DNA of 64,000 nt from JAIPAN01 sp040403555 (GCA_040403555.1 JBBAKN010000001.1:248001-312000), one strand, 5' to 3'. Positions 42,984-52,369 are shown, counted from the stretch's first letter. Translations and numbers: made by a program. Notes: generated by a model not told the origin, from the letters alone.

Positions 42984-43277
42984 TTACTTCGTTGCGAAGA
43001 ATTCCGTAAGCAATTGATCAAGCTGAAAAACCTTTTCAGCCACTTCATTATCGGTAGTTCCTGCTTTGCTCTCGGCCTTTATCGTAGCCGTAGCAAAATG
43101 CAATACACTCATCGATAACAGATCTTGTTTATCACGAACCGAATAGGCATCCTGATATTCTTTGATCCTGTCGTTGATCAATTTTGCTGCCCTACGTATC
43201 ACTTCCTCCTCTTCCTGATTCACCTTTAAAGGGTAAATCCGGTCAGCAATATTTATTTTTATGGAGATTTCTCCCAT
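42984..43277 (-). CDS. zapA: Cell division protein ZapA
   Basis: Small FtsZ-ring stabiliser (97 aa). The N-terminal domain shows ISIKINIADRIYPLKVNQEEEEVIRRAAKLIND, followed by a C-terminal coiled-coil helix. It lies 22 bp downstream of a coiled-coil protein gene and upstream of a candidate 6S RNA. Confidence 0.88.
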   Translation of the reverse strand: MGEISIKINIADRIYPLKVNQEEEEVIRRAAKLINDRIKEYQDAYSVRDKQDLLSMSVLHFATATIKAESKAGTTDNEVAEKVFQLDQLLTEFFATK

Positions 43278-43299
43278 TTTGAGCTTGTTTCACTTTGTA

Positions 43300-43590
43300 T
43301 TACTTCTTCAGCAATACAATACACTTATCTATTTCGCGTACAAATTCGCTAATTTTTTGCTTGATGTCAAGACTTTTTTCACTATCGCCTTCTAATGAGC
43401 GTGCTAACTTTAAAGCTCGTACCCGTTCTTCGAGCTCTAAAGTAAGTTTTTTGCTTGTTTCAACAGCTACCTGAAGGCTCTGATTATCTAATTTTAAGCT
43501 ATCATTTTCTTCTTGCAAGGCAGCACACAACTCCACTAATCGAGCTGTTTTATCTAAAACTTGTGTTAATTGATCGGCTACCCTTGACAT
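43300..43590 (-). CDS. Small coiled-coil protein upstream of zapA (ZapB-like?)
   Basis: A 96-aa protein made almost wholly of heptad-type coiled coil (LVELCAALQEENDSLKLDNQ, LTLELEERVRALKLARSLE), ending in FVREIDKCIVLLKK. No signal or membrane segment. It sits between pheT (17 bp) and zapA (22 bp), so it is probably in the same operon. By size, structure and neighbour it resembles ZapB, a coiled-coil partner of ZapA in proteobacteria, but sequence similarity cannot be shown by eye. Function unproven. Confidence 0.7.
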   Translation of the reverse strand: MSRVADQLTQVLDKTARLVELCAALQEENDSLKLDNQSLQVAVETSKKLTLELEERVRALKLARSLEGDSEKSLDIKQKISEFVREIDKCIVLLKK

Positions 43591-43607
43591 AAATTTGCTA
43601 AAATCGA

Positions 43608-46010
43608 TTAGGTGCGAATTGTTGCACCGGCTTCTTTCTCTAAATTTAGTATTAATTTTTGCATAATCGCATCAATCTGCTTATCGTTCAGCGTTTTCTC
43701 ATCGTCTTGTAACACAAAACTCAACGCGTACGATTTTTTATCGGCTGGCAATTTATCACCTTGGTACACATCAAAAACAGTTACTTCTTTTAACAAGCTG
43801 CGTTCTGTTTTTAGGCTGATATTTTTTAACGTTTCAAAACTCATATTCCGATCAATCAACAAAGATAAATCTCGTTTAACCGCCGGAAACTTAGCCACTT
43901 CCTGATAGGTAATTTTATGATTTTTAAGCGATTTTAACACCGCATCCCAATCAATTTCGGCATAAAACACTTCCGAATTCACATCCAATTGTTTTAAAAT
44001 TTTGACCGATACTGCACCAAAATCGACCAATGATTTTTCGCCACGACCATATGACAAGCCATAGCCCAAGGTAGCTAAATCGCTTTCTTTAGTTTGTAAA
44101 TTTTGAATTCCTAGCTTCGCAAATAAACTATCCACTACCGCTTTAATATGATAAAAAGACGATTCTTTTGCTGCATGGTTCCAACCAGCCAACTGACTTT
44201 TTCCGGTAATAAAAATAGCCAAACGTTGGTGTTCTTGATAGCCTTCTTCTTTTTTCAAGAAATAGGTTTTGCCAAACTCATAACATTTTAAATCGGCATT
44301 TTTACGATTTTGGTTGTACACAATAGCTTCTAAACCCGAAAACAAGAGCGTTTGACGCATGGTATCCAAATCGCTGCTCAGCGGATTTAAAAGAGTCACG
44401 GCTCTATCAGCATCCAAGGTATACTTTCCGCTCGTTAGGGAGTTTGATAAGCACTCGAAATAGCCATTGGCGCTTAACCAATCGGCCACTTGGTGTTGCA
44501 CCGCTTCTCTATCGGGTTTAGCCGAATAATTTAAAGAGGCCCGTACTTGGTTCGGAATTTCTACTTGGTTATAGCCCACCATGCGTAAAATTTCTTCAAT
44601 AATATCTACTTCACGGGTTACATCTACACGGTAAGCTGGTACCCGAAGGCTTAAACCCTCTGCCGTTTCGGCTACAATTTCTATTTGCAAGCCACTAATA
44701 ATGGCTTTTACTTTTGCTGGCTCAATTGACTTACCAATTAATCGGTTTACATGTTGGTAGCTAATGGCTACTTCGAATGGTTTAATTGGATTTGCATAAA
44801 AATCAGCAATTGGCGATGAAATTTGTCCGCCGGCTAATTCTTGAATCAATAGCGCAGCTCTTTTTAAGGCAAAAATCGTCATTTCTGGGTCGGTACCACG
44901 CTCAAAACGAAAAGAAGCATCTGTTTTTAAACCGAAACGCTTGCTGCTTTTACGCACACTTACCGAGTTAAAATACGCACTCTCTAAGAAAATGGTGGTA
45001 GTTTCAGCGCTTACGCCCGAACCCAATCCGCCAAATACACCGGCCAAACACAAAGGACCTTTGGTATCGCAAATCATTAAATCTTGCGCCGAAAGCTTAC
45101 GTTCTACACCATCCAGCGTAATAAAAGGCGTATTTTCAGCACAGGTTTTTACCACTACTTTGCCACCAGAAATTTTAGCCGCATCGAAAGCATGCAAAGG
45201 CTGACCCAATTCTTGTAAAACGTAATTGGTTACATCTACCACATTGTTTATGGGGCGTACCCCAATAGTATTCAATTTGTTTTTTAACCAGCTTGGCGAT
45301 TCTTGTACACTTACTCCGCTAATTGTTAGCGATGAATAACGTGGGCAAGCTTCGGTGGCTTGTACTTCCACCGGAATAACCAACGATTCGTTATCGGCTT
45401 TAAAAGCCGATACATCTGGCAACATAAATGACGTGTTGAAAAAAGCAGCCAAATCTCTAGCTACGCCTAGGTGCGAAGCAGCATCTGCTCGGTTGGGCGT
45501 TAAGCCAATTTCAAACAAATAATCGTCTTCTAACTTAAAATATGTTTTGGCTAAGGTGCCTACTTTTACGTCTTCTGGCAGCACCAAAATACCTTCGTGA
45601 GACGTGCCTAAGCCTATTTCATCTTCGGCACAAATCATGCCTTGCGATACTTCGCCACGAATTTTAGAATCTTTAATTTTAAAAGGTTCACCCGATGTTG
45701 GATAAACCGTAGTGCCATCTACCGCCACAACCACATTTTGTCCGACGGCTACATTGGCAGCTCCACACACAATTTGTAACGCTTCACCTTTACCTACATC
45801 TACCGTGGTTATTTTCAACCTATCGGCATTAGGGTGTTGCGCACAGGTAAGCACCTGGCCAATATACAAACCTTCCAAACCACCAGGAATAGATTGAACC
45901 TTTTCTACACGCTCTACTTCTAAACCAATATCGGTTAAAATAAGCGACAGTTCATCGGGTGTTTTATCGGTAGCTATGTAGTTTTTAAGCCAAGAATACG
46001 AAATCTTCAT
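43608..46010 (-). CDS. pheT: Phenylalanine-tRNA ligase beta subunit
   Basis: Structural and tRNA-binding subunit of PheRS (800 aa). The tRNA-binding EMAP domain is N-terminal (about 40-150). The B3/B4 editing domain, B5 domain (about 400-475), catalytic-like core and C-terminal anticodon-binding FDX-ACB domain (KFPAVKRDLSLLID to the end) follow. The alpha subunit gene is not adjacent. A TATCTTTG promoter lies 22 nt upstream. Downstream come the coiled-coil gene and zapA. Confidence 0.95.
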   Translation of the reverse strand: MKISYSWLKNYIATDKTPDELSLILTDIGLEVERVEKVQSIPGGLEGLYIGQVLTCAQHPNADRLKITTVDVGKGEALQIVCGAANVAVGQNVVVAVDGTTVYPTSGEPFKIKDSKIRGEVSQGMICAEDEIGLGTSHEGILVLPEDVKVGTLAKTYFKLEDDYLFEIGLTPNRADAASHLGVARDLAAFFNTSFMLPDVSAFKADNESLVIPVEVQATEACPRYSSLTISGVSVQESPSWLKNKLNTIGVRPINNVVDVTNYVLQELGQPLHAFDAAKISGGKVVVKTCAENTPFITLDGVERKLSAQDLMICDTKGPLCLAGVFGGLGSGVSAETTTIFLESAYFNSVSVRKSSKRFGLKTDASFRFERGTDPEMTIFALKRAALLIQELAGGQISSPIADFYANPIKPFEVAISYQHVNRLIGKSIEPAKVKAIISGLQIEIVAETAEGLSLRVPAYRVDVTREVDIIEEILRMVGYNQVEIPNQVRASLNYSAKPDREAVQHQVADWLSANGYFECLSNSLTSGKYTLDADRAVTLLNPLSSDLDTMRQTLLFSGLEAIVYNQNRKNADLKCYEFGKTYFLKKEEGYQEHQRLAIFITGKSQLAGWNHAAKESSFYHIKAVVDSLFAKLGIQNLQTKESDLATLGYGLSYGRGEKSLVDFGAVSVKILKQLDVNSEVFYAEIDWDAVLKSLKNHKITYQEVAKFPAVKRDLSLLIDRNMSFETLKNISLKTERSLLKEVTVFDVYQGDKLPADKKSYALSFVLQDDEKTLNDKQIDAIMQKLILNLEKEAGATIRT

Positions 46011-46032
46011 AGGTGTGCAAGCGGGTAAAAAG

Positions 46033-46040
46033 CAAAGATA
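46033..46040 (-). promoter_or_regulatory. TAnnTTTG -7 element of pheT
   Basis: TATCTTTG on the minus strand, 22 nt before the pheT ATG. Confidence 0.6.
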
Positions 46041-46070
46041 TAAAAAATTGCGCTGCAGCGGGATAGCAAA

Positions 46071-46775
46071 TTAAAGCAAACCCTCGTCGGCAAAGCTAAA
46101 ATATGCCCGATTGGCAAAAATCAGGTGATCTAAAATGCTCAAATCGAGCAAACGAGCTGCCGAAACAAGCTTTTGGGTAAGATCTTTATCGGCCTGGCTG
46201 GGCGCTGTATTGCCCGAAGGGTGATTATGCGCCAAAATAAGCGATGCCGCATGATGCGAAATGGCTGTATGAAAAATAATTTTCGGATCGGCAATGGTGC
46301 CTGCTTGGCCGCCTTTGCTTATGAGGTGTTTAGAAAGCACTGAATTGGCTCTGTTGAGTAAAATAATCCAAAATTCTTCGTGATTTAAATCGGCAAAATA
46401 AGGTCCCAATATGGAGAATGCATCTTTACTATGACCAATTTTCGACTTTTGTTCTTCCGCCTCCTCTTTTCGCCTACGCCCCAATTCTAAAGCAGCAATA
46501 ATGCTTATGGCTTTGGCTTCGCCGATACCTTTAAACGCCGATAATTCTTGTACCGATAATTTGGCTAAGTGATTGAGGTTATTGGATTGAGCACTTAATA
46601 TACGTTTGCTTAACTCTACAGCGGTTTCGTTTTTATTACCCGAACCAATTAAAATGGCAATTAACTCGGCATCGGTGAGGCTTCTGCGGCCTTGCAGCAT
46701 TAACTTTTCACGAGGCCGATCTTCCTCATTCCACTGCTTAATAGAAATATTTTGCGATTCGTAAGGTAAACTCAT
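46071..46775 (-). CDS. radC: RadC family (JAMM-domain) protein
   Basis: Protein of the RadC/UPF0758 family (235 aa from ATG 46775, MSLPYE; the start at 46784 is a TTG). An N-terminal helix-hairpin-helix (LSAFKGIGEAKAISIIAALE, about 70-90) precedes a JAMM metalloprotease-like domain with LILAHNHPSGNTAPSQAD (about 180-197). The real function is unclear despite the DNA-repair name. It lies downstream of rpsT beyond a strong terminator. Confidence 0.9.
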   Translation of the reverse strand: MSLPYESQNISIKQWNEEDRPREKLMLQGRRSLTDAELIAILIGSGNKNETAVELSKRILSAQSNNLNHLAKLSVQELSAFKGIGEAKAISIIAALELGRRRKEEAEEQKSKIGHSKDAFSILGPYFADLNHEEFWIILLNRANSVLSKHLISKGGQAGTIADPKIIFHTAISHHAASLILAHNHPSGNTAPSQADKDLTQKLVSAARLLDLSILDHLIFANRAYFSFADEGLL

Positions 46776-46799
46776 TTCACACAAAACGCCCTAAAACAA

Positions 46800-46831
46800 A
46801 AAAGAGTATTGACTTGGGTCAATACTCTTTT
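46800..46831 (-). terminator. Terminator after rpsT
   Basis: A perfect 14-bp stem AAAAGAGTATTGAC / GTCAATACTCTTTT with a 4-nt loop, between rpsT and radC. Confidence 0.88.
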
Positions 46832-46851
46832 AAAATGCGGTATAAGAAAAC

Positions 46852-47106
46852 TTATTTTAGTCCGTTAACGTATTTAGTCAATTTAGACTTATTGTTAGCA
46901 GCTTTGTTTTTGTGAATTACACTTTTCTTAGCTAAACGATCAATCATAGAAATTACTTTAGTCAACAGTGGGCTAGCCGCTTTCTTTGACGTGGTTTCAC
47001 GTAATTTTTTGATCGCATTTCTAGCGGTTTTAGCTTGATAGCGATTGCGCAAACGCTTAGCTGCGTTAGCTCTGATTCTCTTGATGGACGATTTATGATT
47101 TGCCAT
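46852..47106 (-). CDS. rpsT: 30S ribosomal protein S20
   Basis: Basic primary 16S-binding protein (84 aa; MANHKSSIKRIRANAAKRLR, later SVIHKNKAANNKSKLTKYVN). It is monocistronic with a TATATTTG promoter at 47141 and a strong terminator. Confidence 0.96.
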   Translation of the reverse strand: MANHKSSIKRIRANAAKRLRNRYQAKTARNAIKKLRETTSKKAASPLLTKVISMIDRLAKKSVIHKNKAANNKSKLTKYVNGLK

Positions 47107-47140
47107 TTATATACGTTTAGCTGTTCTTTTTTAAGGACTG

Positions 47141-47148
47141 CAAATATA
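47141..47148 (-). promoter_or_regulatory. TAnnTTTG promoter of rpsT
   Basis: TATATTTG followed by CAGTCCTTAA, sharing TTTGCAGTCC with rpsU and the tRNA-tuf unit. Confidence 0.7.
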
Positions 47149-47203
47149 GCGTGATACTTTCAAAAATACAAACCGATTGAAAAATTATTCAAATTTAATT
47201 AAC

Positions 47204-48172
47204 ATGAAACCCCTAAAACCCATTCTATTTACCTCCATTTTATTCGTTTTAGTAGAAATTTGCAGTTCTTGGGGCTTTTTTGCGCATCAAAAAATAAATC
47301 GATTGGCCGTATTTACACTCCCGAAAGGAATGATTGGTTTTTATAAAAAACAAATAGATTACCTCACCGACCATGCCGTTGACCCCGACAAACGCCGCTA
47401 TGCCGATTCATTAGAGGCGCCACGTCATTATTTAGATGCAGATCATTATGGGCTCCACCCATTTGATTCTATACCTAAAAAGTGGGCTGATGCCGTTGCC
47501 AAATACGGCAAAGATAGCCTGGAAGCCTATGGAATGGTACCCTGGGTTATCGAACGCAATTATTACGCCTTGGTAAAGGCTTTTAAAGAACGAGATTCCT
47601 TGAAAATTTTGCATTATTCTGCCGATTTAGGCCATTATGTAGGTGATGCACATGTACCCCTGCACACTACCGAAAACTACAATGGGCAGAGGAGCAATCA
47701 AGTGGGTATTCATGGTTTTTGGGAAAGCAGGTTACCAGAATTATTCTCTACCGAATATGATTTTATTGTGGGCAAGGCCCAATACATTGAGCATCCGCTA
47801 AACAAAGCTTGGGAAATTGTACAAACCGCCAATAGTTATAAAGATTCTGTTTTGCTTATAGAAGCTCGGCTAAACCGAGAATTCCCTAAAGACCGTAAAT
47901 ACGGCTTCAGTCAACGCAATGGCAAAGTTGAGCGTAATTACTCGGAAGCATACGCCCGAGCCTACCACGAGGCTTTAAAAGGCATGGTAGAACGGCAAAT
48001 GCGCTCCTCCATTTTAGATATTGGAAGTTATTGGTATTCGGCTTGGATAGATGCAGGACAACCTACGCTTAAAAACTTAGTTAAGATAGAACCTACAGAA
48101 GTAGAGAAAAAACGTACCCAAAAAGAAGAACTAGAATTTAAGAAGGGTACTATGAAAGGGCGTGGAGAATAA
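47204..48172 (+). CDS. Secreted S1/P1-nuclease / zinc phospholipase C superfamily protein
   Basis: Probable trinuclear zinc phosphodiesterase. I start at ATG 47204 (MKPLKPIL); an upstream TTG at 47177 adds nine residues before the signal peptide. Predicted cleavage after residue 22 leaves Trp23 as the first mature residue, followed by Gly and His28, as in S1/P1 enzymes where the N-terminal Trp binds zinc. Further ligands are HYLDADHYG and DLGHYVGDAHVPLH (His-x3-Asp-x-His), then GIHGFWES, where the usual Asp is Glu. Substrate could be phospholipid or single-stranded nucleic acid. It converges on dedA with a 3-bp gap. Confidence 0.78.
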   Translation: MKPLKPILFTSILFVLVEICSSWGFFAHQKINRLAVFTLPKGMIGFYKKQIDYLTDHAVDPDKRRYADSLEAPRHYLDADHYGLHPFDSIPKKWADAVAKYGKDSLEAYGMVPWVIERNYYALVKAFKERDSLKILHYSADLGHYVGDAHVPLHTTENYNGQRSNQVGIHGFWESRLPELFSTEYDFIVGKAQYIEHPLNKAWEIVQTANSYKDSVLLIEARLNREFPKDRKYGFSQRNGKVERNYSEAYARAYHEALKGMVERQMRSSILDIGSYWYSAWIDAGQPTLKNLVKIEPTEVEKKRTQKEELEFKKGTMKGRGE

Positions 48173-48175
48173 AAT

Positions 48176-48814
48176 TTACTTTTTAACAGGTTTTAAAGCA
48201 GCAAAAATGGCCGGTAATACAGATACTACGATAATGGACAATACCACCAAACTAAAATTTTGTTTCACAAAGGGTAAATTTCCGAAGAAATACCCTAGGG
48301 CTAAAAAGCTTACAATCCAACTTAAACCACCTACTATATTGTAAAGCATATACTTTGCAATAGGCATATGTCCCACCCCGGCAACAAAAGGAGCTACCGT
48401 TCTAAAAATGGGTAAAAACCGACTAAAAATAACGGCTTTAGCACCATGCTTACTAAAAAAATCTTGGGTTTTCTGGTAGTACTCTAGTTTCAAAATTTTA
48501 TTCTCAGGTCTAAATACTTTTTTGCCAAAATAACTGCCCAAATAATAATTAAGGGTGTTGCCAGAAATGGCAGCTAAAGTCAATACCAAGCCAATTAATG
48601 CCAAGCTTAAACCTGTATCACCTTTGGCTAAGAGTGCGCCCGCCGCAAATAGTAAGGAATCTCCGGGTAAAAAGGGGGTTACCACAAAACCGGTTTCAGA
48701 AAAAATAATAAGGAATAGAACTAAATAGGTCCAAGTCTGATAGGTTTGCACAATAGCCACCAAATGCTGGTCTATATGCAAAACAAAATCAAGCAATTGC
48801 TGTATAAGTTCCAA
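48176..48814 (-). CDS. DedA family membrane protein
   Basis: Polytopic inner-membrane protein of the DedA/VTT family (212 aa), a family that includes undecaprenyl-phosphate and phospholipid translocases. The re-entrant loops are visible: ETGFVVTPFLPGDSLLFAAG (about 41-60) and SRFLPIFRTVAPFVAGVG (about 127-144) with the conserved arginines. It lies 20 bp downstream of dnaN. The specific lipid is not determinable. Confidence 0.88.
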   Translation of the reverse strand: MELIQQLLDFVLHIDQHLVAIVQTYQTWTYLVLFLIIFSETGFVVTPFLPGDSLLFAAGALLAKGDTGLSLALIGLVLTLAAISGNTLNYYLGSYFGKKVFRPENKILKLEYYQKTQDFFSKHGAKAVIFSRFLPIFRTVAPFVAGVGHMPIAKYMLYNIVGGLSWIVSFLALGYFFGNLPFVKQNFSLVVLSIIVVSVLPAIFAALKPVKK

Positions 48815-48834
48815 GGAAAAGCTAAAGGAAAGGG

Positions 48835-49959
48835 TTAAGCGTAATTGTTTAACATTACCGGCATTACCAACATCAACACGTTTTCATTATCGTTGTTGGT
48901 TTGCGGAATTAATAAACCTGCACGGTTCGGGGTACTCATTTCCAGGGTTACTTCATCACCTTCTAAATTACCCAACATTTCGATTAAGAATTTGGCATTA
49001 AAGCCAATTTCCATGTCCTCACCTTCGTATTGGCAACCCAAACGCTCGTGTGCTTCATTAGAGAAATCTACATCTTCTGAAGAAATGTTTAACTCACTTC
49101 CGTTTATTTTTAAACGAACTTGGTGGGTAGTTTTATTGGCAAAAATAACCACTCGACGTAAGCTGTTTAAGAATTGGCTTCGGTCTAGAGTTAATTTATT
49201 TGGGTTGCTTTGAGGAATTACAGCTTCGTAATCTGGATAGCGCTCGTCAATTAATCGACAAATTAGGTTGATGTTTCCAAAACGGAAAAATGCACTGGTG
49301 CTGTTGTATTCTAAACTTACGGCAGAATCATCGGAACCTAAAGATGCTTTCAATAAGGTTAAAGCCTTTTTAGGTAAAATGAACGATGCAGCAGCATCCG
49401 ATTTGGTATCGTTTCGGCGGTAACGCACAAGTTTATGCGCATCTGTTGCTACAAAGGTTATATTTTGAGGGCTTAGTTGGCAAAATACACCCGTCATTGC
49501 CGGACGTAAATCGTCGTTACTAACCGCAAAAATGGTTTTATTAATAGCTTCGGCTAATACCGATGCCGGCATACTTACCGAAGATGCATTTTCTACAGCC
49601 GGAATTTTAGGGAAATCTTCCCCATTTTCGCCACTCAATTTGTATTTACCATCGCCGGCGCTAATCTCAACGGCAAAGGTTTGGGCATCTACGCTGAATG
49701 CTACCGGCTGATCGGGAAGCGTTTTTAAGGTTTCTAATAAAATTTTAGACGGCACGGCCACTTTTCCATCTTCTTTTGACTCTACAGGCAAAGAAGTAGT
49801 CATGCTAGTTTGCAAATCGGTAGCCGATATGGTTAAAGAACCGTCTTTAATTTCGAATAAAAAGTTCTCTAAAATAGGCAATACTGTGCTACTGCTGGAT
49901 GCACCATTTACAGCTTGCAATTGTTTTAAGAGAGTGGATGTAGAAACAATAAATCTCAT
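48835..49959 (-). CDS. dnaN: DNA polymerase III sliding clamp (beta)
   Basis: Ring-shaped processivity clamp (374 aa) with three similar domains. The N-terminus MRFIVSTSTLLKQLQAVNGA and the C-terminal VLMLVMPVMLN are typical. It is not beside dnaA, so no origin is expected here. A TATTTTTG promoter lies 20 nt upstream. gldFG is the upstream neighbour on the same strand; dedA follows. Confidence 0.96.
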   Translation of the reverse strand: MRFIVSTSTLLKQLQAVNGASSSSTVLPILENFLFEIKDGSLTISATDLQTSMTTSLPVESKEDGKVAVPSKILLETLKTLPDQPVAFSVDAQTFAVEISAGDGKYKLSGENGEDFPKIPAVENASSVSMPASVLAEAINKTIFAVSNDDLRPAMTGVFCQLSPQNITFVATDAHKLVRYRRNDTKSDAAASFILPKKALTLLKASLGSDDSAVSLEYNSTSAFFRFGNINLICRLIDERYPDYEAVIPQSNPNKLTLDRSQFLNSLRRVVIFANKTTHQVRLKINGSELNISSEDVDFSNEAHERLGCQYEGEDMEIGFNAKFLIEMLGNLEGDEVTLEMSTPNRAGLLIPQTNNDNENVLMLVMPVMLNNYA

Positions 49960-49979
49960 ACGTTTTAGCTAATTGAATT

Positions 49980-49987
49980 CAAAAATA
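49980..49987 (-). promoter_or_regulatory. TAnnTTTG -7 element of dnaN
   Basis: TATTTTTG on the minus strand, 20 nt before the dnaN ATG, in the gap after gldFG. Confidence 0.55.
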
Positions 49988-49993
49988 GAAAAT

Positions 49994-52369
49994 TTAAACG
50001 GTATACTTTCGTTTGCGGTACCAATGTTGAAAAAATCCGAATATTGCTAACATTAGTACAGGCAAAAGTACATTAATTATCTGCCAAAAGGTTTTGTCGG
50101 CTTTAATCAATGCCTTATCTAATAACCTCATTTTAAGTTCTTTTGAACGGAGATTAAGTAAATCACCATCGCCACTCATAAAATCTATCGCATTTAACAA
50201 GAATGCTTTGTTACCATATTGCTGTTGGGTATACCTGTCGTAACCCAATGGGTAGGGCGATCCATCGGCTCCTACTTGGTTTTTAAATACATCTCCATCA
50301 GATAGCACCAGCATTTGCGTGGGCTGAGATTGATCCAAGCGATTATCGAACTTCCCAAGTTGTGCAGGTATGGGTCTGTTTTTAAAAGTCGATTTAAAAC
50401 GACCCTCTAACAATACGGCTACAGGCTGTGGAGCCGACCGAAACGTGGCCGGATCGGGCTGCTGCTCTGCCAATTGCAGGGAAATAAGGTTCGGCACCTC
50501 CATCAACTTGCTATATGGTGATGAACTCAATAACACGGTTTTACGAAGCCCTGAAACCGCTAATGTATCTATGGTGCTGGCAAATTCGGATCGAATGCCT
50601 TCTAAATTTTTTACCAAAGGATGCGTACTTAGCGGCACAAATACCGGAAAAAACAACCAAGGTACTAGCTCAATTTGACCCTGATTACCCATATTACCCA
50701 CGTTTAAGGGAATTTGCGCACAATTCATATCGGCAATAAGCTGATAATTGATGCGAACGCCATAGGTGAATAATAGATCGTCGAGGTTGAGTTTTTTAGC
50801 AAAAGCCAATTGCTCTCCCGAACCTTTTAAACTATCTAATTCGGCATTTACTTGGTCTATGGCCCAAATTACTTTTCCGCCATGCATCACATACTGGTCG
50901 AGCTTGAACTTTTCGGCTTCCGAAAAGCTTGTATTGGGTTTTGGGACCACCAATACCGCTAATTTTTGCAAACTGGCTGAAGAAATAGTGGCTAAATCTA
51001 CCCTCCCTACCTCATAAACCGATTGCAAAGAACTCATGGCATCACTCAGCTGCACATCGCTCAACTCCTGATGCCCTTCGGTAAAACCTACCCGAGGTTT
51101 ATCGCCCCTAGAAATTTTGCTAATAGCACTAACAAAGGCGTATTCTAAATTTTGGATTGAATTATTAAGTGCTTCTTCGGGCGATTTGCCTTGTTGTGTT
51201 TGTAGAAATTTTACGGCTAATTTCCGGCCTTCATACTCAAGCACGGCTCCGGGGAAAATTGTTTTTTGACTGAGACCTTCTTCCGTTTTTACACTCAAAT
51301 TGGTGGGCTCTAAACCCATAGCATACAATTCGTTAAGCAAAGCAGCACTCGTATCTGCACCGGGATTAATTACCTGTACCCGAATACCAGCAGATGAATA
51401 CGCCGACAAATCGTTGGTTAAATCGAGAGCAGCTGTTTTTAGCTGATCAAAACCCGAAGGCAAATCACCATCTAAATAAATAGTAATACGTAGTGGTTTT
51501 GGCAAAGCATGGACCAAGTCCCTGCTTTTTTCCGAAAGCGTAAAGCGTTTATCTGCTGTAAAATCATAACGAACATGTACAAAATTGGAGATACCGATTA
51601 GACCGATCACTGCTAGTATAAAGGCCCCCAATTGAACTCTAGTAATGACTTTTACGCTTACCGCCGAGTAGGCAAAAAATAAGAAACTAGCCATGAACAC
51701 CAAAAAATAAACCACATCTCGGGTATCTAAAACACCTCGGCTAATGGCCTCATAATGCGCCTGTATGCCCAATGTTTGCATATAGGACTCAAAAGGTTGC
51801 AAAAAAGCTACGCCGCTCAGCAAATCGAAACCGATAAAAAAGAATAAAGAACCCAATACTGCCAATACCAAGGCAGTAACCTGGCTTTTGGTTATACTTG
51901 AGGCAAATACACCTATTGCGGCAAAACTGGCACTTAAAAATACCAAACCGATATAAGATCCAATAACGGCACCGCCATCTATATTGCCTTTAGGTGCCCC
52001 TAAAGCATATACCGAGTATACATACACCAGCGTGGGGAACAAACTTAAACACACAATGGCTAGTATGGCCAAATATTTGGCAAGCACGATATGTAGTGTC
52101 GAAATTGGCCTACTCAACAATAAATCGAGGGTGCCTTCTTTGCGCTCTTCGGCAAGGCTGCGCATGCATACCGCCGGTATTAAAAGCAAAAATACATAGG
52201 GGGCTAACGTGAAGAAATTGGCTAAGCTGGCGTATCCAGAATTTAGAATGCTATACTCCGGAAAAATCCACAGCACCGAACTGGTACACAGCAAAAATAC
52301 CCCAATAATAAGGTAAGCAATGGGGGAGCTAAAAAAACCAGCTAATTCTTTTCTAAAGAGTGTAAACAC
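49994..52369 (-). CDS. gldFG: Fused gliding-motility ABC transporter protein GldF-GldG
   Basis: Residues 1-235 are an ABC-2 type permease with six membrane segments (MFTLFRKELAGFFSSPIAYLIIG, then MRSLAEERKEGTLDLLLSRP), corresponding to GldF. A further segment leads into residues about 245-791, the GldG part (DFTADKRFTLSEKSRDLV, a large periplasmic domain and a C-terminal membrane helix near 765-785). In Flavobacterium johnsoniae these are two proteins that work with the ATPase GldA in gliding. The probable gldA lies 1.5 kb upstream, beyond two porin-like genes. Whether this organism glides cannot be told here. Confidence 0.85.
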   Translation of the reverse strand: MFTLFRKELAGFFSSPIAYLIIGVFLLCTSSVLWIFPEYSILNSGYASLANFFTLAPYVFLLLIPAVCMRSLAEERKEGTLDLLLSRPISTLHIVLAKYLAILAIVCLSLFPTLVYVYSVYALGAPKGNIDGGAVIGSYIGLVFLSASFAAIGVFASSITKSQVTALVLAVLGSLFFFIGFDLLSGVAFLQPFESYMQTLGIQAHYEAISRGVLDTRDVVYFLVFMASFLFFAYSAVSVKVITRVQLGAFILAVIGLIGISNFVHVRYDFTADKRFTLSEKSRDLVHALPKPLRITIYLDGDLPSGFDQLKTAALDLTNDLSAYSSAGIRVQVINPGADTSAALLNELYAMGLEPTNLSVKTEEGLSQKTIFPGAVLEYEGRKLAVKFLQTQQGKSPEEALNNSIQNLEYAFVSAISKISRGDKPRVGFTEGHQELSDVQLSDAMSSLQSVYEVGRVDLATISSASLQKLAVLVVPKPNTSFSEAEKFKLDQYVMHGGKVIWAIDQVNAELDSLKGSGEQLAFAKKLNLDDLLFTYGVRINYQLIADMNCAQIPLNVGNMGNQGQIELVPWLFFPVFVPLSTHPLVKNLEGIRSEFASTIDTLAVSGLRKTVLLSSSPYSKLMEVPNLISLQLAEQQPDPATFRSAPQPVAVLLEGRFKSTFKNRPIPAQLGKFDNRLDQSQPTQMLVLSDGDVFKNQVGADGSPYPLGYDRYTQQQYGNKAFLLNAIDFMSGDGDLLNLRSKELKMRLLDKALIKADKTFWQIINVLLPVLMLAIFGFFQHWYRKRKYTV

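Noticed and set aside
42930..43118. 62-codon plus-strand frame between rny and zapA
   Set aside because: It runs over the structured RNA candidate and the antisense of zapA; no family resemblance.
48835..49959. Replication origin near dnaN
   Set aside because: No dnaA gene, DnaA-box cluster or AT-rich unwinding region around it; in this phylum dnaN is often away from the origin.
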